A stretch of DNA of 64,000 bases from Streptomyces sulphureus DSM 40104 (lineage in GTDB: Bacteria > Actinomycetota > Actinomycetes > Streptomycetales > Streptomycetaceae). The translations under genes were made by a program, and so were the position numbers. Numbering within the stretch: the first letter of the stretch is position 1; each line of letters opens with the position of its first letter. Under the pieces are notes generated by a model. The model saw only the letters and a program-made list of their open reading frames with translations. It had not been told where the DNA came from and ran no database searches. The DNA lies in the NCBI RefSeq assembly GCF_000381025.1, contig NZ_KB905821.1:285538-349537 (forward strand), read 5' to 3'. Below are positions 1 to 8,249 of this stretch, one piece after another.

Positions 1-157
1 CGGCACTGTGTGGCGCCACACCGACAAGTACGGCGGCCGGGTCGATTACGCATCCGAGTCCAGTGCTCGCGTCGCACAGCGAGCCCGGGGCGGCACTATC
101 GCCCAGATCGACCCCCGCACAGGCGCCACCATCACCCCGAACGCGAAGGGACGCTGA
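1..157 (+). CDS. Partial phage protein, C-terminal end only
   Basis: An open frame enters from the left edge and stops with TGA at 155-157, encoding the last 51 residues of a protein (start GTVWRHTDKYGGRV, end TITPNAKGR). It has coding-like composition and ends two bases before the next start, so it belongs to the same late operon as the Acb2-like gene. Its position just upstream of the capsid gene suggests a head-morphogenesis protein such as a portal or minor head protein, but no domain can be recognised in this piece. Confidence 0.6.
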   Translation, partial: GTVWRHTDKYGGRVDYASESSARVAQRARGGTIAQIDPRTGATITPNAKGR

Positions 158-159
158 CC

Positions 160-375
160 ATGGGCTACAACCTGGACATTGCCAACCGCTTCACCTACCA
201 CCCGCCGCAGAACGGCCAGCCTGAACGGTACGAGCGCCTGCGCGCGGCAGGTCGGGAGTTCGCGGAGCTGCTGGTCGAGCTGTGCCCGTCATCTCCGGAG
301 CTATCGCGTGCAGTAGCGCACGTGGACGAGGCAGTGATGAACGGGAACGCAGCCATCGCCCGCCACGACGGATGA
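160..375 (+). CDS. Acb2/Tad1-like cyclic-nucleotide sponge (anti-CBASS/anti-Thoeris family)
   Basis: A 71-residue protein. It shows the family signature: an N-terminal NRFTYHPP segment, a central helix with the pattern ERYERLRAAGREFAELL, a CPSSPE turn and a C-terminal EAVMNGNAAIAR helix. Known Acb2/Tad1 proteins are small helical-hairpin oligomers that bind 3',3'- or 2',3'-cyclic dinucleotides, cyclic trinucleotides or gcADPR, and so starve CBASS or Thoeris effectors. The start chosen is ATG at 160, with GAAGGGA 9 bases upstream; the open frame extends further left but that part overlaps the preceding gene. The usual WAN of the last helix is NGN here, so ligand preference may differ. The function is inferred from motif match. 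The gene lies directly ahead of the capsid gene. Confidence 0.82.
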   Translation: MGYNLDIANRFTYHPPQNGQPERYERLRAAGREFAELLVELCPSSPELSRAVAHVDEAVMNGNAAIARHDG

Positions 376-378
376 CCT

Positions 379-400
379 CGGCGTACGCGCCCCTACCCTG
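379..400 (+). promoter_or_regulatory. Intergenic element ahead of the capsid gene
   Basis: CGGCGTACGCGCCCCTAC at 379-396 recurs exactly at 9730-9747 ahead of the tape measure gene. A related copy, TACTGACCCCTACCCTG, lies at 8658-8674 ahead of the first tail chaperone. The shared core is TAC-NNN-CCCCTAC followed by CCT or GCT, 31-82 bases before a start codon. It could be a phage late promoter, a processing site or a regulator-binding site; the sequence does not say which. Confidence 0.45.
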
Positions 401-475
401 ACGCGCAACCTATTGCTCTGCTGGCTGCTGTGGGCCGGGAGCTGACGACGACCCCCTATCAGAGAGGGGCGAAGC

Positions 476-2272
476 GTGAGCTTCCTCGATGACGTCCTCG
501 CCAAGCTCGGCGAGGCCCCAGCAGACCAGCACGCGGACATCGTCCGTCAGGCCATCGCCGACGCCGCCGAGCTGAATGCGGCCGACGTCACCGCCGAGGT
601 GCTGCGCCGGTTCGACGCGGCGACGGAGGGCGACGGGCCCGCCAGCGACGAGACAGTAGCCGTGCTGGAGCACCTCGCAGCCATTGCTGACGGCGTGACT
701 GAGCATCAGCAGGCCGCCGATGAGCGGACGCAGCGCGCCGCGGACGCCGCCGAGCGGCTGCGCAACCTCCCGTCGCCGACGGACAGCGATGAGCCGGAGG
801 CGGAGCCGGATGAGGACCCGCAGCCGGACCCGGCCACCCCCTCGGAGCCGGTCGCCGAACCGGTGGTAGCCGCTGCGCGGCCGCGCGCTCCGCGCGTCCC
901 GCTCGGCATGCACTCCGCCACCCCGCCCGCGGCACCGTCCACGGACGGTCGCACCGAGCACACCCTCATCGCCGCCGCCGACGTGCCCGGCTACTCGACC
1001 GGCCAGCAGCTCGACGGTCTGAGCGACTTCGGGCACGCGTGGGAGCAGCGCATGATGCCGCTGATCACCACTGGCGGGCGGGGCGGTGGCGGCCGTCAGC
1101 GCGTCGGCGTCGCCCGCATCCGGCGTGACGTGCCGGAGGCATTCGCGATCCGGGACGACTCCGAGGCCGACGCGAAGATCAAGGCAGCCACCGACGAGCA
1201 GCAGTTGTCGGGCGGGTCTTTGGTGGCGGCAGGCGGCTGGTGCGCGCCGTCCGAGACGCTGTATGACCTGTGTGACCTGCGGATCACGCAGGATGGCATG
1301 GTGGATCTGCCGACCGTCACCGCCAGGCGTGGCGGTATCCGCTATCCCGCAGATTTCGACTGGGCAGCCATTTTCGGCGCCTGGGACACCGTCGGATTCC
1401 ACCAGACCGAAGCGGACGCCATCGACGGCAAGGAGAAGCCGTGCCTTGAGGTGCCGTGCCCGGACGACTTCATCGAATGCCGTCTCGATGTCGACGGCGT
1501 GTGCCTGCGCACCCCGATCCTCACCGAGCGCGGCTGGCCCGAGCGCGTCGCTCAGTTCACCGAGGGCGTCCTCGCGATCCACGCGCACAAGCTGAACGCG
1601 TGGAAGATCGCGCGGATGGAGGAGCTGAGCACGGCGGTCACCATGCCGGCCCCCGCGGCTCCGGACCCGTCCTCCGCGGTCGCCGACCCGCACGGCCCCG
1701 GGCTGGTCGAGGGCGTGCTGAGCATGCTCGAACTTCAAGTGCACTACCAGCGGTACCGCGAGCGCCTCTCGTCCAACGCCACGCTGGAGATGCTTGCCCC
1801 GATCTGGCTCAAGCCCATCCTCAAGAGTGACCTGCGGAAGAAGCAGGCCATCGAGCGCCGTTGGACGGTCGCGGACGGCGACATCGACAGCTACCTCCGG
1901 TCGGTCGGCGTCTCGCCGCAGTGGGTGTACGACTGGCAGGACGCCTACGCCGACCAGGACGAAGCCGGTTTCGGCGGTGGCACGGTGCCGACCGTGTGGC
2001 CGGACGAGGTCAAGGTCCTCCTCTACCGGGCCGGTTCATTCTTCCAGCTCCAGGCCGACGTCATCTCGCTCGACGGGGTGTACGACCACGCCTCGCTGAC
2101 GCAGAACATGTACACCTCGCTCTTCACCGAGGAGGGCATCCAGGTGTGCATGCGCTGCGGCGTTTCCTATGTGGTCACCATCCCGCTGTGCGCCAACGGC
2201 TTGTCGGGCGGGCTCCAGACGGTGACCTGCGCTGCCGGCGGCGGTGGCGACGACGGCGAGGACACCCCCTGA
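476..2272 (+). CDS. Major capsid protein with N-terminal scaffold-like region
   Basis: A 598-residue protein. Residues 1 to about 100 are helical, acidic and Ala-rich. Residues 100-150 are a Pro/Glu-rich linker, and the region from about 155 onward resembles the capsid proteins of Streptomyces siphoviruses (HTLIAAADVPGY at the start of the mature part). This is long for an HK97-fold capsid (usually 300-400), so the first 150 residues probably act as a fused scaffold or delta domain that a protease may remove; no protease gene is seen in the window. The GTG start at 476 has GAGGGG upstream. The C-terminal region holds a few cysteines (CMRCG, LCANG). It could instead be a fused minor head protein, but size and position favour the capsid. 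Confidence 0.72.
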   Translation: MSFLDDVLAKLGEAPADQHADIVRQAIADAAELNAADVTAEVLRRFDAATEGDGPASDETVAVLEHLAAIADGVTEHQQAADERTQRAADAAERLRNLPSPTDSDEPEAEPDEDPQPDPATPSEPVAEPVVAAARPRAPRVPLGMHSATPPAAPSTDGRTEHTLIAAADVPGYSTGQQLDGLSDFGHAWEQRMMPLITTGGRGGGGRQRVGVARIRRDVPEAFAIRDDSEADAKIKAATDEQQLSGGSLVAAGGWCAPSETLYDLCDLRITQDGMVDLPTVTARRGGIRYPADFDWAAIFGAWDTVGFHQTEADAIDGKEKPCLEVPCPDDFIECRLDVDGVCLRTPILTERGWPERVAQFTEGVLAIHAHKLNAWKIARMEELSTAVTMPAPAAPDPSSAVADPHGPGLVEGVLSMLELQVHYQRYRERLSSNATLEMLAPIWLKPILKSDLRKKQAIERRWTVADGDIDSYLRSVGVSPQWVYDWQDAYADQDEAGFGGGTVPTVWPDEVKVLLYRAGSFFQLQADVISLDGVYDHASLTQNMYTSLFTEEGIQVCMRCGVSYVVTIPLCANGLSGGLQTVTCAAGGGGDDGEDTP

Positions 2273-2364
2273 TCCGGTAGCCCGGGGCCGCTCCGGCGCC
2301 CCTCCCCCTTTTGGTGCTGTCGAGCACCGGCCCCGGGCTGCCTCCCCCATGCTGCGGAGGCGCA

Positions 2365-3795
2365 TTGAGTACCCCTGTTCCGGGGCGCGTGGAGGTAGAC
2401 GCGCCTCCCCTCACGCCCTACACCTACGGCCTGCTGTCCGTTGCCGAGGTCGTCACCGGTGACGGCCGCTGGCAGATCGGCGGCGTCGAGTACGAGACGG
2501 ACGCGTGCGCGCAAGGCGGGCGCGTGGAGGGCTCCTGCCCGGTACCGGTCGGTGAGCCGGAGACGGCCACCCTCACCGTGGAGCCGGACGCCGAGCAGCA
2601 GATCGGCGTGAGCGTCTACCCGGCGTCCGACACCACGCCCAGGCAGGTGCGGCTGGTGGCGGATGAGGCGCTGTCGGGGCCGGTCACGGTCACGCTGTCC
2701 GGGCCTGAGGCGGCGCCTGCGGCGAGCGTGGATGAGGACGCGTCGCAGGGCCGCACCGTCGTCCTCGCCCTCGACAACACCGCCCGCGGCGGCACGATCA
2801 GCCGCACGCTGGAGCCGGGCGCGAGCGAGACGCTCACCCTCGCCGAGGGCGACTGGACCCTCAACCCCTGCGGGGGCGGGTTCGTGATCCCGCTGGAGGA
2901 GACGGACCCGGATACGGCTGTCGCCACCTGCACCCTGGAGCAGGGCGTGACCGTCACAGCCGGCGAGGACAACCCCGACTCCCTCACCTACCAGGTGGGT
3001 GAGGAGGCTGGCGGCACGCTCGCCGCGGGCGAGACCGCAACGCATGTCCTGCCAGCCGGCTCCTACCGCGTGGCCGCGCAGGCGGCAACCGGCGAGCAGG
3101 CCACCGGCACGCTCACCCTGCCCGGCGAGGACAGCGTCACGCTGACGGTCACCACAGCCGCCCCCACCAGCCACGACAAACCACTCGCCGAGGGCCTCGA
3201 CTGGGTGTCCGGCGGTGGCCCGTTCACCGTCTACCACCGCGCCGAATGCTCCACTGTCGCGTTCGAAGAGGCGGGCATGCGGGCCATGGCGCGGCTGCGG
3301 CTGGTCGAGAACCGCGAGGTCGAGCGCGCGTTCTCTCTCCAGCTCGCCGCGGTCGAGGCACGCCAGCCCCTCGGCGAGGAGGCGGTGCCGCTGCCGGTCG
3401 CGCTCGGCGCGCTGGAGGCAGACGCGGCGCTGCACTACGCGGGCCAGCCCACGCTGCACGCCCCGCGGTGGACGCAGCCGTACTGGTCGACGGCACGTCT
3501 GGTCTCCCAACAGGGGCCTGCGCTGCGCACCGAGCTGGAATCCCCTGTGGCGCTTGGCGGCGGCTACTACGACGACCCGTCGGCGCCCGGAGACCCGGAC
3601 CCGGCCGCAGGCGAGTTCTGGCTGTACGCCACCGGCACTGTGCGCGCCCACCGCGGACAGCCGTTCGCGCACGAGGTGGTGGACCCGCCCACCAACACCC
3701 GCATGGCGATTGCGGAGCGCACCTATGCGCTCGATCACGACTGCTACGTGGCAGCCGTGCTCGTCTCCGTCGCTCCCGCAGGGGGTGGCGAGTGA
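2365..3795 (+). CDS. Virion structural protein with beta-rich repeat domains
   Basis: A 476-residue protein. The first 240 residues are beta-rich Ig/PKD-like segments, including a DEDASQGRTVVLALDN motif that recurs in the next two structural genes. The C-terminal 230 residues look globular (FTVYHRAECSTVAFEEAG onward), and the protein probably attaches to the capsid. The TTG start at 2365 is chosen because GGAGG lies four bases upstream; upstream codons lack a ribosome site. Placed between the capsid and tail tube genes, it is probably a capsid decoration or head-tail linking protein. No enzymatic motif is visible. Confidence 0.55.
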   Translation: MSTPVPGRVEVDAPPLTPYTYGLLSVAEVVTGDGRWQIGGVEYETDACAQGGRVEGSCPVPVGEPETATLTVEPDAEQQIGVSVYPASDTTPRQVRLVADEALSGPVTVTLSGPEAAPAASVDEDASQGRTVVLALDNTARGGTISRTLEPGASETLTLAEGDWTLNPCGGGFVIPLEETDPDTAVATCTLEQGVTVTAGEDNPDSLTYQVGEEAGGTLAAGETATHVLPAGSYRVAAQAATGEQATGTLTLPGEDSVTLTVTTAAPTSHDKPLAEGLDWVSGGGPFTVYHRAECSTVAFEEAGMRAMARLRLVENREVERAFSLQLAAVEARQPLGEEAVPLPVALGALEADAALHYAGQPTLHAPRWTQPYWSTARLVSQQGPALRTELESPVALGGGYYDDPSAPGDPDPAAGEFWLYATGTVRAHRGQPFAHEVVDPPTNTRMAIAERTYALDHDCYVAAVLVSVAPAGGGE

Positions 3796-4010
3796 CCGGC
3801 ATGGACTGCCCCCGCTCGGGCCGGGCCGGCGATCTGGTGCGCCGTGTCCAGCTCGGCCTGCGCCCCACGGTGCGGGCCGGGGCGCAGGTGGCGGGCGGTG
3901 AGCGTGCCGGGCTGGTGGTCCCCTTGCACGCCCCGCCTGCCATTTCGCCCGCCGGCCGCCGCTCTGTGCGGCGCCGCCGCGCCACATCTACTACGAAGGA
4001 GCCCTGCTGA
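3792..4010 (+). CDS. Small basic protein, translationally coupled on both sides
   Basis: A 72-residue protein that begins with a GTG overlapping the TGA of the previous gene (GTGA) and ends with a TGA overlapping the ATG of the tail tube gene (TGATG). This tight fit on both sides is the main evidence that it is real. It is rich in Arg (the segment RRSVRRRR near the end) and has no recognised domain. It may be a head-tail joining or assembly factor. The alternative is that it is only a coupling frame. Confidence 0.5.
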   Translation: MTGMDCPRSGRAGDLVRRVQLGLRPTVRAGAQVAGGERAGLVVPLHAPPAISPAGRRSVRRRRATSTTKEPC

Positions 4011-5425
4011 TGGCGTGCCCCTCTCTGCTGCGCGGCACGGCGCTGCGCGCGACCCGTCTGGACGCCTGCGGGCGGCCGGCGTATGGCGACTGCAACCAGG
4101 TGGTAAGCGACGGATTCGTGACCGTCTCGATGTCGGCCGAGACCGAGGAGGGCGAGGACATCTCGGTCACCAAGGCCAACGGCAAGACGTGCATCAGCGA
4201 AGCCGGGTGCGAGCAGCTCTCGTACCACTCGCTGGAGCTTGAGTTTTGCGAGGTCGACCCTGACCTTGTGCAGATCATGAACCCCAGCTTCGAGATCTAC
4301 CGCGACTTCGACGGCAACGCGATCGGCTGGGACGAGTCGACGGAGCTGCGGTGCGATGTCGGCTACGCGCTGGAGCTGTGGACCGACGTGTACGCCGCCG
4401 AGGACGCATGCAGCGGCGCGGGCTCGCAGGGGCAGTGGGGCTACTTGCTGCTGCCGTGGGTCATCGGCGGCGCGAGCGGGGACTTGGAGATCACCAACGA
4501 CGCGGTCAGCTTCAACTTCACCGGGAGGACCAAGACCGGAAGCGGCTGGCGGAAGGGCCCGTACAACGTTCAGGCTGGCGAAGGCGGCGTGCCGGGGCCG
4601 ATGCTCAAGCCGATCGGCCCGAAGACGCCCAGGCGCTTCTTCGTCACCACGATCCGGCCGCCCGAGCCGGAGTGCGGCTGCCAGCCGGTGGACCGTCCTA
4701 CTCCGGACCCGGCGGACCTGTACATCACCGGGCAGGCGAACGACGCCGACCGCAAGACCGTGCGCTTCCGGGCGGACAACCACGGTTTCGGCCCGCTCAT
4801 GGTCGACTGGGGCGATGACTCCGACCCGCAGGAAGTCGCTGACGGGGCGTGGGTGACGCACGTCTACGACACCGACGGCGAGTACACGATCCAGGCGTGC
4901 GACAAGGAAACACCGGTCATCTGCGCCGAGCGTGAGGTGACGATCCCGCTGCCGGCCGACGAGCCGACGCTGAAGCTGACGGCGGAGAACGCCGACGACC
5001 CCTATGAGGTGACAGCCACGGTCGGGCTGCCGTCGCAGTCGGACGGCACTGCGCTGATCGACTGGGGTGACGGTAGCGAGCCGGAGGAGATCAAGGCCGG
5101 TGAGGACGGCAGCGTCTCCGTCACCCACAAGTACAGCGTGCCCAGCGTCTACACGGTCAGTGTGCGGCGTGGGGACATCGACACCTACCGCACGCGCGAG
5201 GCGATCCTCGTCCCCGCCGAGAACCCCGGCCCGACGCCGGATGGCCCGAAGGCGACCGCATCTGCGGACCCTGATGACTCGTCGGGCCGCACGGTCGTCC
5301 TGGACATCGACAACACCGGCGGCGACGGCCCCACCGACCCCGACGAGGGACCAGAGGTTGAGGCTGCCGCCGACCCCGCCGACGCGTCCGGCCGGACTGC
5401 CGCACTCACCATCGACAACGCCTGA
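4010..5425 (+). CDS. Major tail tube protein with C-terminal PKD-like domains
   Basis: A 471-residue protein. The first 210 residues match the tail tube type of Streptomyces siphoviruses: MACPSLLRGTALRATRLDAC at the start, CNQVVSDGFVTVSMSAE, KTCISEAGCEQLSYHSLELE and a QWGYLLLPWV segment. From about residue 235 there are two PKD-like beta domains with VDWGDDS and IDWGDGS turns, then two short copies of the GRTVVLDIDN / GRTAALTIDN motif. Such C-terminal Ig-like additions usually decorate the outside of the tail. The gene is coupled to the preceding small gene and lies 12 bases before the repeat protein gene. Confidence 0.78.
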   Translation: MACPSLLRGTALRATRLDACGRPAYGDCNQVVSDGFVTVSMSAETEEGEDISVTKANGKTCISEAGCEQLSYHSLELEFCEVDPDLVQIMNPSFEIYRDFDGNAIGWDESTELRCDVGYALELWTDVYAAEDACSGAGSQGQWGYLLLPWVIGGASGDLEITNDAVSFNFTGRTKTGSGWRKGPYNVQAGEGGVPGPMLKPIGPKTPRRFFVTTIRPPEPECGCQPVDRPTPDPADLYITGQANDADRKTVRFRADNHGFGPLMVDWGDDSDPQEVADGAWVTHVYDTDGEYTIQACDKETPVICAEREVTIPLPADEPTLKLTAENADDPYEVTATVGLPSQSDGTALIDWGDGSEPEEIKAGEDGSVSVTHKYSVPSVYTVSVRRGDIDTYRTREAILVPAENPGPTPDGPKATASADPDDSSGRTVVLDIDNTGGDGPTDPDEGPEVEAAADPADASGRTAALTIDNA

Positions 5426-5437
5426 GGAGACCCGACT

Positions 5438-6715
5438 ATGGCTGACACCACGATCGACTGGGGCGACGGCTCCCCCGTAGAGGACGGCCCGGAGAAGGGC
5501 ACTGTGTCCCACACCTACGAGGAGGACGGTCCGCAGACGGCGACCGTGTGCGACGCGGAAAATCCCGACGCCTGCACCGAGGTGGAATTCGAGATCCCGT
5601 TCCCGGTGGAGGAGCCCACGGTGACCGCCGAGGCGGACCCGGAGGACGAGACCGGCCGCACGGTCGCGATCACCCTCGCTGGATTCCCCGAGGACTCGGC
5701 AGTGTCCGTCACCTGGGGCGACGACTCGGAGGCGGAGGAGCTGGCCGCTGGCACCACCTCGGCCACACACGCCTACGGCGACGGAGTGGAGGGCGAGCAG
5801 ACCATCACTGCTACCTCCACCTCGGACGAGTCGATCACCGCCACCGCGACGTTCACCCCGGAGCCCCTGCCCGCCCCGGAGCCGTCGGTATCGGCCGAGG
5901 CGGACCCTGACGACGACACTGGCCGCACGGTCGCGATCGAACTCGCCGGCTACCCCGAGGATTCGGCAGTGTCGGTGGACTGGGGCGATGGCACCGAGGC
6001 GGAGGAGCTGGAGGCCGGTACCACGACCGCGACGCACGCCTACGGCGACGACGTCGAGGGCGAGCAGACGATCACCGCGACGTCTGCGGGGGACGAGGAG
6101 ATCACTGCGTCTGCGAGTTTCACGCCGGAGCCGCTGCCGGCGCCGGACCCGACGGTGATCGCGAGCGCGGACGAGTCGGACGAGACCGGCCGCACCGTTG
6201 CGATCGAGATCTCCGGATTCCCCGGGGACTCGGCGGTCTCGGTGGACTGGGGTGACGACTCGGACGCCGAGGAGCTCGCCGCTGGCACCACGACTGCCAC
6301 GCACGCGTACGCGGCCGGCGTGGAGGGAGAGCAGACGATCACGGCCACGTCCACGGGAGACGAGTCGATCAGCGCGACGGCGACGTTCACTCCCGAGCCG
6401 GCTCCGGAGCCCGAGCCGTCGGTGACCGCCGAGGCCGATGCGGACGACGACACCGGCCGCACCGTGACAGTCACGATCGCCGGATTCCCCGAGGACTCCG
6501 CGGTGAGCGTCGCGTGGGGCGATGACACCGAGGCCGGGGAGATCGCGGCCGGCGAGACGACCGCTACCCACCAGTACGCCGAGGACGTGACGGGCGAGCA
6601 GACCATCACCGCCACGTCCGCCGCCGACGAGGAGATCACCGCCAACGCGACGTTCACCCCCGGCGGTGACGCCGCAGGGTTCGCGCCGCGCTCCTCCAAG
6701 CGCAAGCGCAAGTAA
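5438..6715 (+). CDS. PKD-repeat virion decoration protein
   Basis: A 425-residue acidic protein. It begins with a short WGDGS domain (residues 1-60), followed by four tandem copies of an 89-residue unit starting near residues 61, 150, 239 and 328. Each unit carries ETGRTVAI or DTGRTVAI, AGFPEDSAVSV, WGDDSEAEEL, ATHAYGDG and GEQTITATS. The protein ends in a basic tail, SSKRKRK. PKD-like repeats of this kind bind carbohydrate or pack onto tail tubes. The first domain resembles the end of the tail tube protein, so it may have arisen by splitting or duplication of that gene. The repeat number may vary between relatives by recombination. A hairpin terminator follows at 6721. Confidence 0.7.
   Translation: MADTTIDWGDGSPVEDGPEKGTVSHTYEEDGPQTATVCDAENPDACTEVEFEIPFPVEEPTVTAEADPEDETGRTVAITLAGFPEDSAVSVTWGDDSEAEELAAGTTSATHAYGDGVEGEQTITATSTSDESITATATFTPEPLPAPEPSVSAEADPDDDTGRTVAIELAGYPEDSAVSVDWGDGTEAEELEAGTTTATHAYGDDVEGEQTITATSAGDEEITASASFTPEPLPAPDPTVIASADESDETGRTVAIEISGFPGDSAVSVDWGDDSDAEELAAGTTTATHAYAAGVEGEQTITATSTGDESISATATFTPEPAPEPEPSVTAEADADDDTGRTVTVTIAGFPEDSAVSVAWGDDTEAGEIAAGETTATHQYAEDVTGEQTITATSAADEEITANATFTPGGDAAGFAPRSSKRKRK
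5618..6670 (+). repeat. Four tandem 267-base coding repeats
   Basis: The four 89-codon units begin at about 5618, 5885, 6152 and 6419; the last lacks its final linker. The protein-level period is exact for the first three units, and many stretches are also near-identical in DNA, such as GAGGGCGAGCAGAC and GGCCGCACGGTCGCGAT. The PLPAPEP/APEPEP linkers separate the units. Confidence 0.85.
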
Positions 6716-6720
6716 CCCCC

Positions 6721-6748
6721 GGGGCCGCCCCACACACGGGGCGGCCCC
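6721..6748 (+). terminator. Hairpin terminator after the PKD-repeat gene
   Basis: GGGGCCGCCCC (6721-6731) and GGGGCGGCCCC (6738-6748) form a perfect 11-bp stem with the loop ACACAC, six bases after the stop codon. There is no U tract, which is common in Streptomyces. It may reduce read-through from the very highly expressed tail tube operon into the connector genes. Confidence 0.7.
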
Positions 6749-6770
6749 GCACACCCCTGGGAGGCCGGTC

Positions 6771-7598
6771 ATGCCGGATCAGGTACTGGACGGGCCGTGC
6801 GGCCCGTGGCCGCTCGACACGTCCTGCTGCCCCGGCTGGCCAGATACCCCGGCCGAGTGGACCCCCGAGCAGCAGGCGGCGGCGGAGATCGCGACCGAGG
6901 TGCTGTGGCGGCTGACGGCGGGCCGGTATGGGCTGTGTGAAGAGCTGATCCGGCCGTGCCGGCGAGGCTGCGATTCGCCGTACTCGGGGCCGGAGTCGCT
7001 TCTGCGGCCGGTCCTCGACAGCGGACGTTGGTACAACCGCCCATGCGGATGTGGACCGTCGGGCTGCTTGTGTACCCCGCTGTGCGAGATCTACCTGCCG
7101 GGCCCGGTCCACTCGGTGGTCGCAGTCAAGCAGGACGGGCACGTGGTGGACGCGTCCGGATACGTCCTGCACCACACCGCAACGGGCGGACAGCTCGTCC
7201 GGACAGAAGGTGAGTGCTGGCCCGACTGCCAGCGGCTGGACCGTCCGGACACCGATCCGGACACCCTGTCCGTGCGGTACCTCCGCGGCCTGGAGGTACC
7301 CGCTGCCGGACGTCGCGCGGTGGGCCAACTCGCCTGCGAGATCGAGAAGCTGTGCTCAGGGAGGCCGGGCGGCTGCGCACTGCCGACCGGCGTCAAGTCG
7401 GTGACGCGGGAGGGCGTGTCCTACGACATCGTCCCGCCCGGCGACTGGTCCGAGACCCTCCAGGCGCACATGCCGCAGGTGTGGGCGTGGGTGCAGATGG
7501 TGAATCCGAAGCAGCACCGCCAGCACGGCGCCGTTTTCAGCCTTGATCTGCCGCCCGCTCCAGTCTCAGCGCGCTACCGGCCGGGGGTGCCCCAATGA
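6771..7598 (+). CDS. Head-tail connector / adaptor protein
   Basis: A 275-residue protein with ATG at 6771 and GGGAGG nine bases upstream. Early residues include LDTSCCPGWPDTPAEWTPEQ and a helix AEIATEVLWRLTAGRYG, the usual shape of head-tail adaptor proteins in Streptomyces phages. A Cys-rich stretch follows (CRRGCDSPY, RPCGCGPSGCLC). Position, between the tail tube block and the gp10-like gene, supports a role at the portal-tail interface. The stop overlaps the next start (ATGA at 7595). Confidence 0.6.
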   Translation: MPDQVLDGPCGPWPLDTSCCPGWPDTPAEWTPEQQAAAEIATEVLWRLTAGRYGLCEELIRPCRRGCDSPYSGPESLLRPVLDSGRWYNRPCGCGPSGCLCTPLCEIYLPGPVHSVVAVKQDGHVVDASGYVLHHTATGGQLVRTEGECWPDCQRLDRPDTDPDTLSVRYLRGLEVPAAGRRAVGQLACEIEKLCSGRPGGCALPTGVKSVTREGVSYDIVPPGDWSETLQAHMPQVWAWVQMVNPKQHRQHGAVFSLDLPPAPVSARYRPGVPQ

Positions 7599-8116
7599 CG
7601 ACCCCCGCTGATGTGCTGCTGCCGCCGGATGCGGACCCGCGGCTGGGGCCGGTGCTGTCCGGGCTGACCGCGTGCCTGTGCGCGGCGCTGGCCGAGGGTG
7701 GCCGGCCGGCATGCGCCTGTTGCCTGGTGTGGGGTGACTCGCCTCCGGCGCAGGATTTCTGCGCGTGCGACTGCGACGGCGGGCACGGGCAGGCGTGGGT
7801 ACGGGTGGTGCGGCAGGACCCCGTGGTGACCGAGCAGCGGCGCCGGCGCTGCCAGACGTGGCGGATGCAGACCACGGTCGAGCTCGGCGTGGCTCGCTGC
7901 GTCGCGGTGGTCGCCGAGGACGGGCAGTCCGCGCCGACGTGTGAGCAGCGCGAGGCCGACGCGTGGGGGCTGGTCCTCGATCAGCGGCTGCTGCGGGAGG
8001 CCGTGGCGTGCTGTGACGCGCTCGCGGACGTGCAGGTGTGGCCGGGGCCGGTGGCTCCGATGGGGCCGCAGGGCGGATGTGCCGGTGTGACGGTGCAGAT
8101 CACGGTGGAGGTGTAG
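7595..8116 (+). CDS. Cys-rich head-tail junction protein
   Basis: A 173-residue protein whose ATG overlaps the previous stop (ATGA). The N-terminal third has dense cysteines (CLCAAL, CACCLVWGD, FCACDCDGGHG), and the remainder resembles small tail-terminator or connector proteins with an alternating beta pattern (WRMQTTVELGVARC, GVTVQITVEV). In this gene order it is probably the head-closure or tail-terminator protein. No domain can be named with confidence. The cysteines may form disulphides or bind a metal. Confidence 0.5.
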   Translation: MTTPADVLLPPDADPRLGPVLSGLTACLCAALAEGGRPACACCLVWGDSPPAQDFCACDCDGGHGQAWVRVVRQDPVVTEQRRRRCQTWRMQTTVELGVARCVAVVAEDGQSAPTCEQREADAWGLVLDQRLLREAVACCDALADVQVWPGPVAPMGPQGGCAGVTVQITVEV

Positions 8117-8118
8117 CG

Positions 8119-8247
8119 GTGGCCGGGACGACAGCGATCGTGTGCGTACTGCTCGGCGTGTGCGGCGTGGCGGGCACGGCTGTGCTGGCTCGGGCGCGGG
8201 TGGAGATGGCGCGGATTCAGGCGCAGGTCGATCGGCGGAGGCGGTAG
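8119..8247 (+). CDS. Small single-pass membrane protein
   Basis: A 42-residue frame starting with GTG two bases after the previous stop and ending three bases before the next start. It encodes a hydrophobic segment (TTAIVCVLLGVCGVAGTAVL) followed by a basic helix ending QVDRRRR. The gapless packing and membrane-like composition support a real gene. Its job is unknown; small membrane proteins embedded in structural operons are sometimes accessory lysis proteins. Confidence 0.45.
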   Translation: MAGTTAIVCVLLGVCGVAGTAVLARARVEMARIQAQVDRRRR

Positions 8248-8249
8248 TC

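Noticed and set aside
3224..6772. A 1182-codon open frame on the minus strand opposite the tail genes
   Set aside because: Its repetitive composition mirrors the PKD repeats on the + strand; no domain and no ribosome site.
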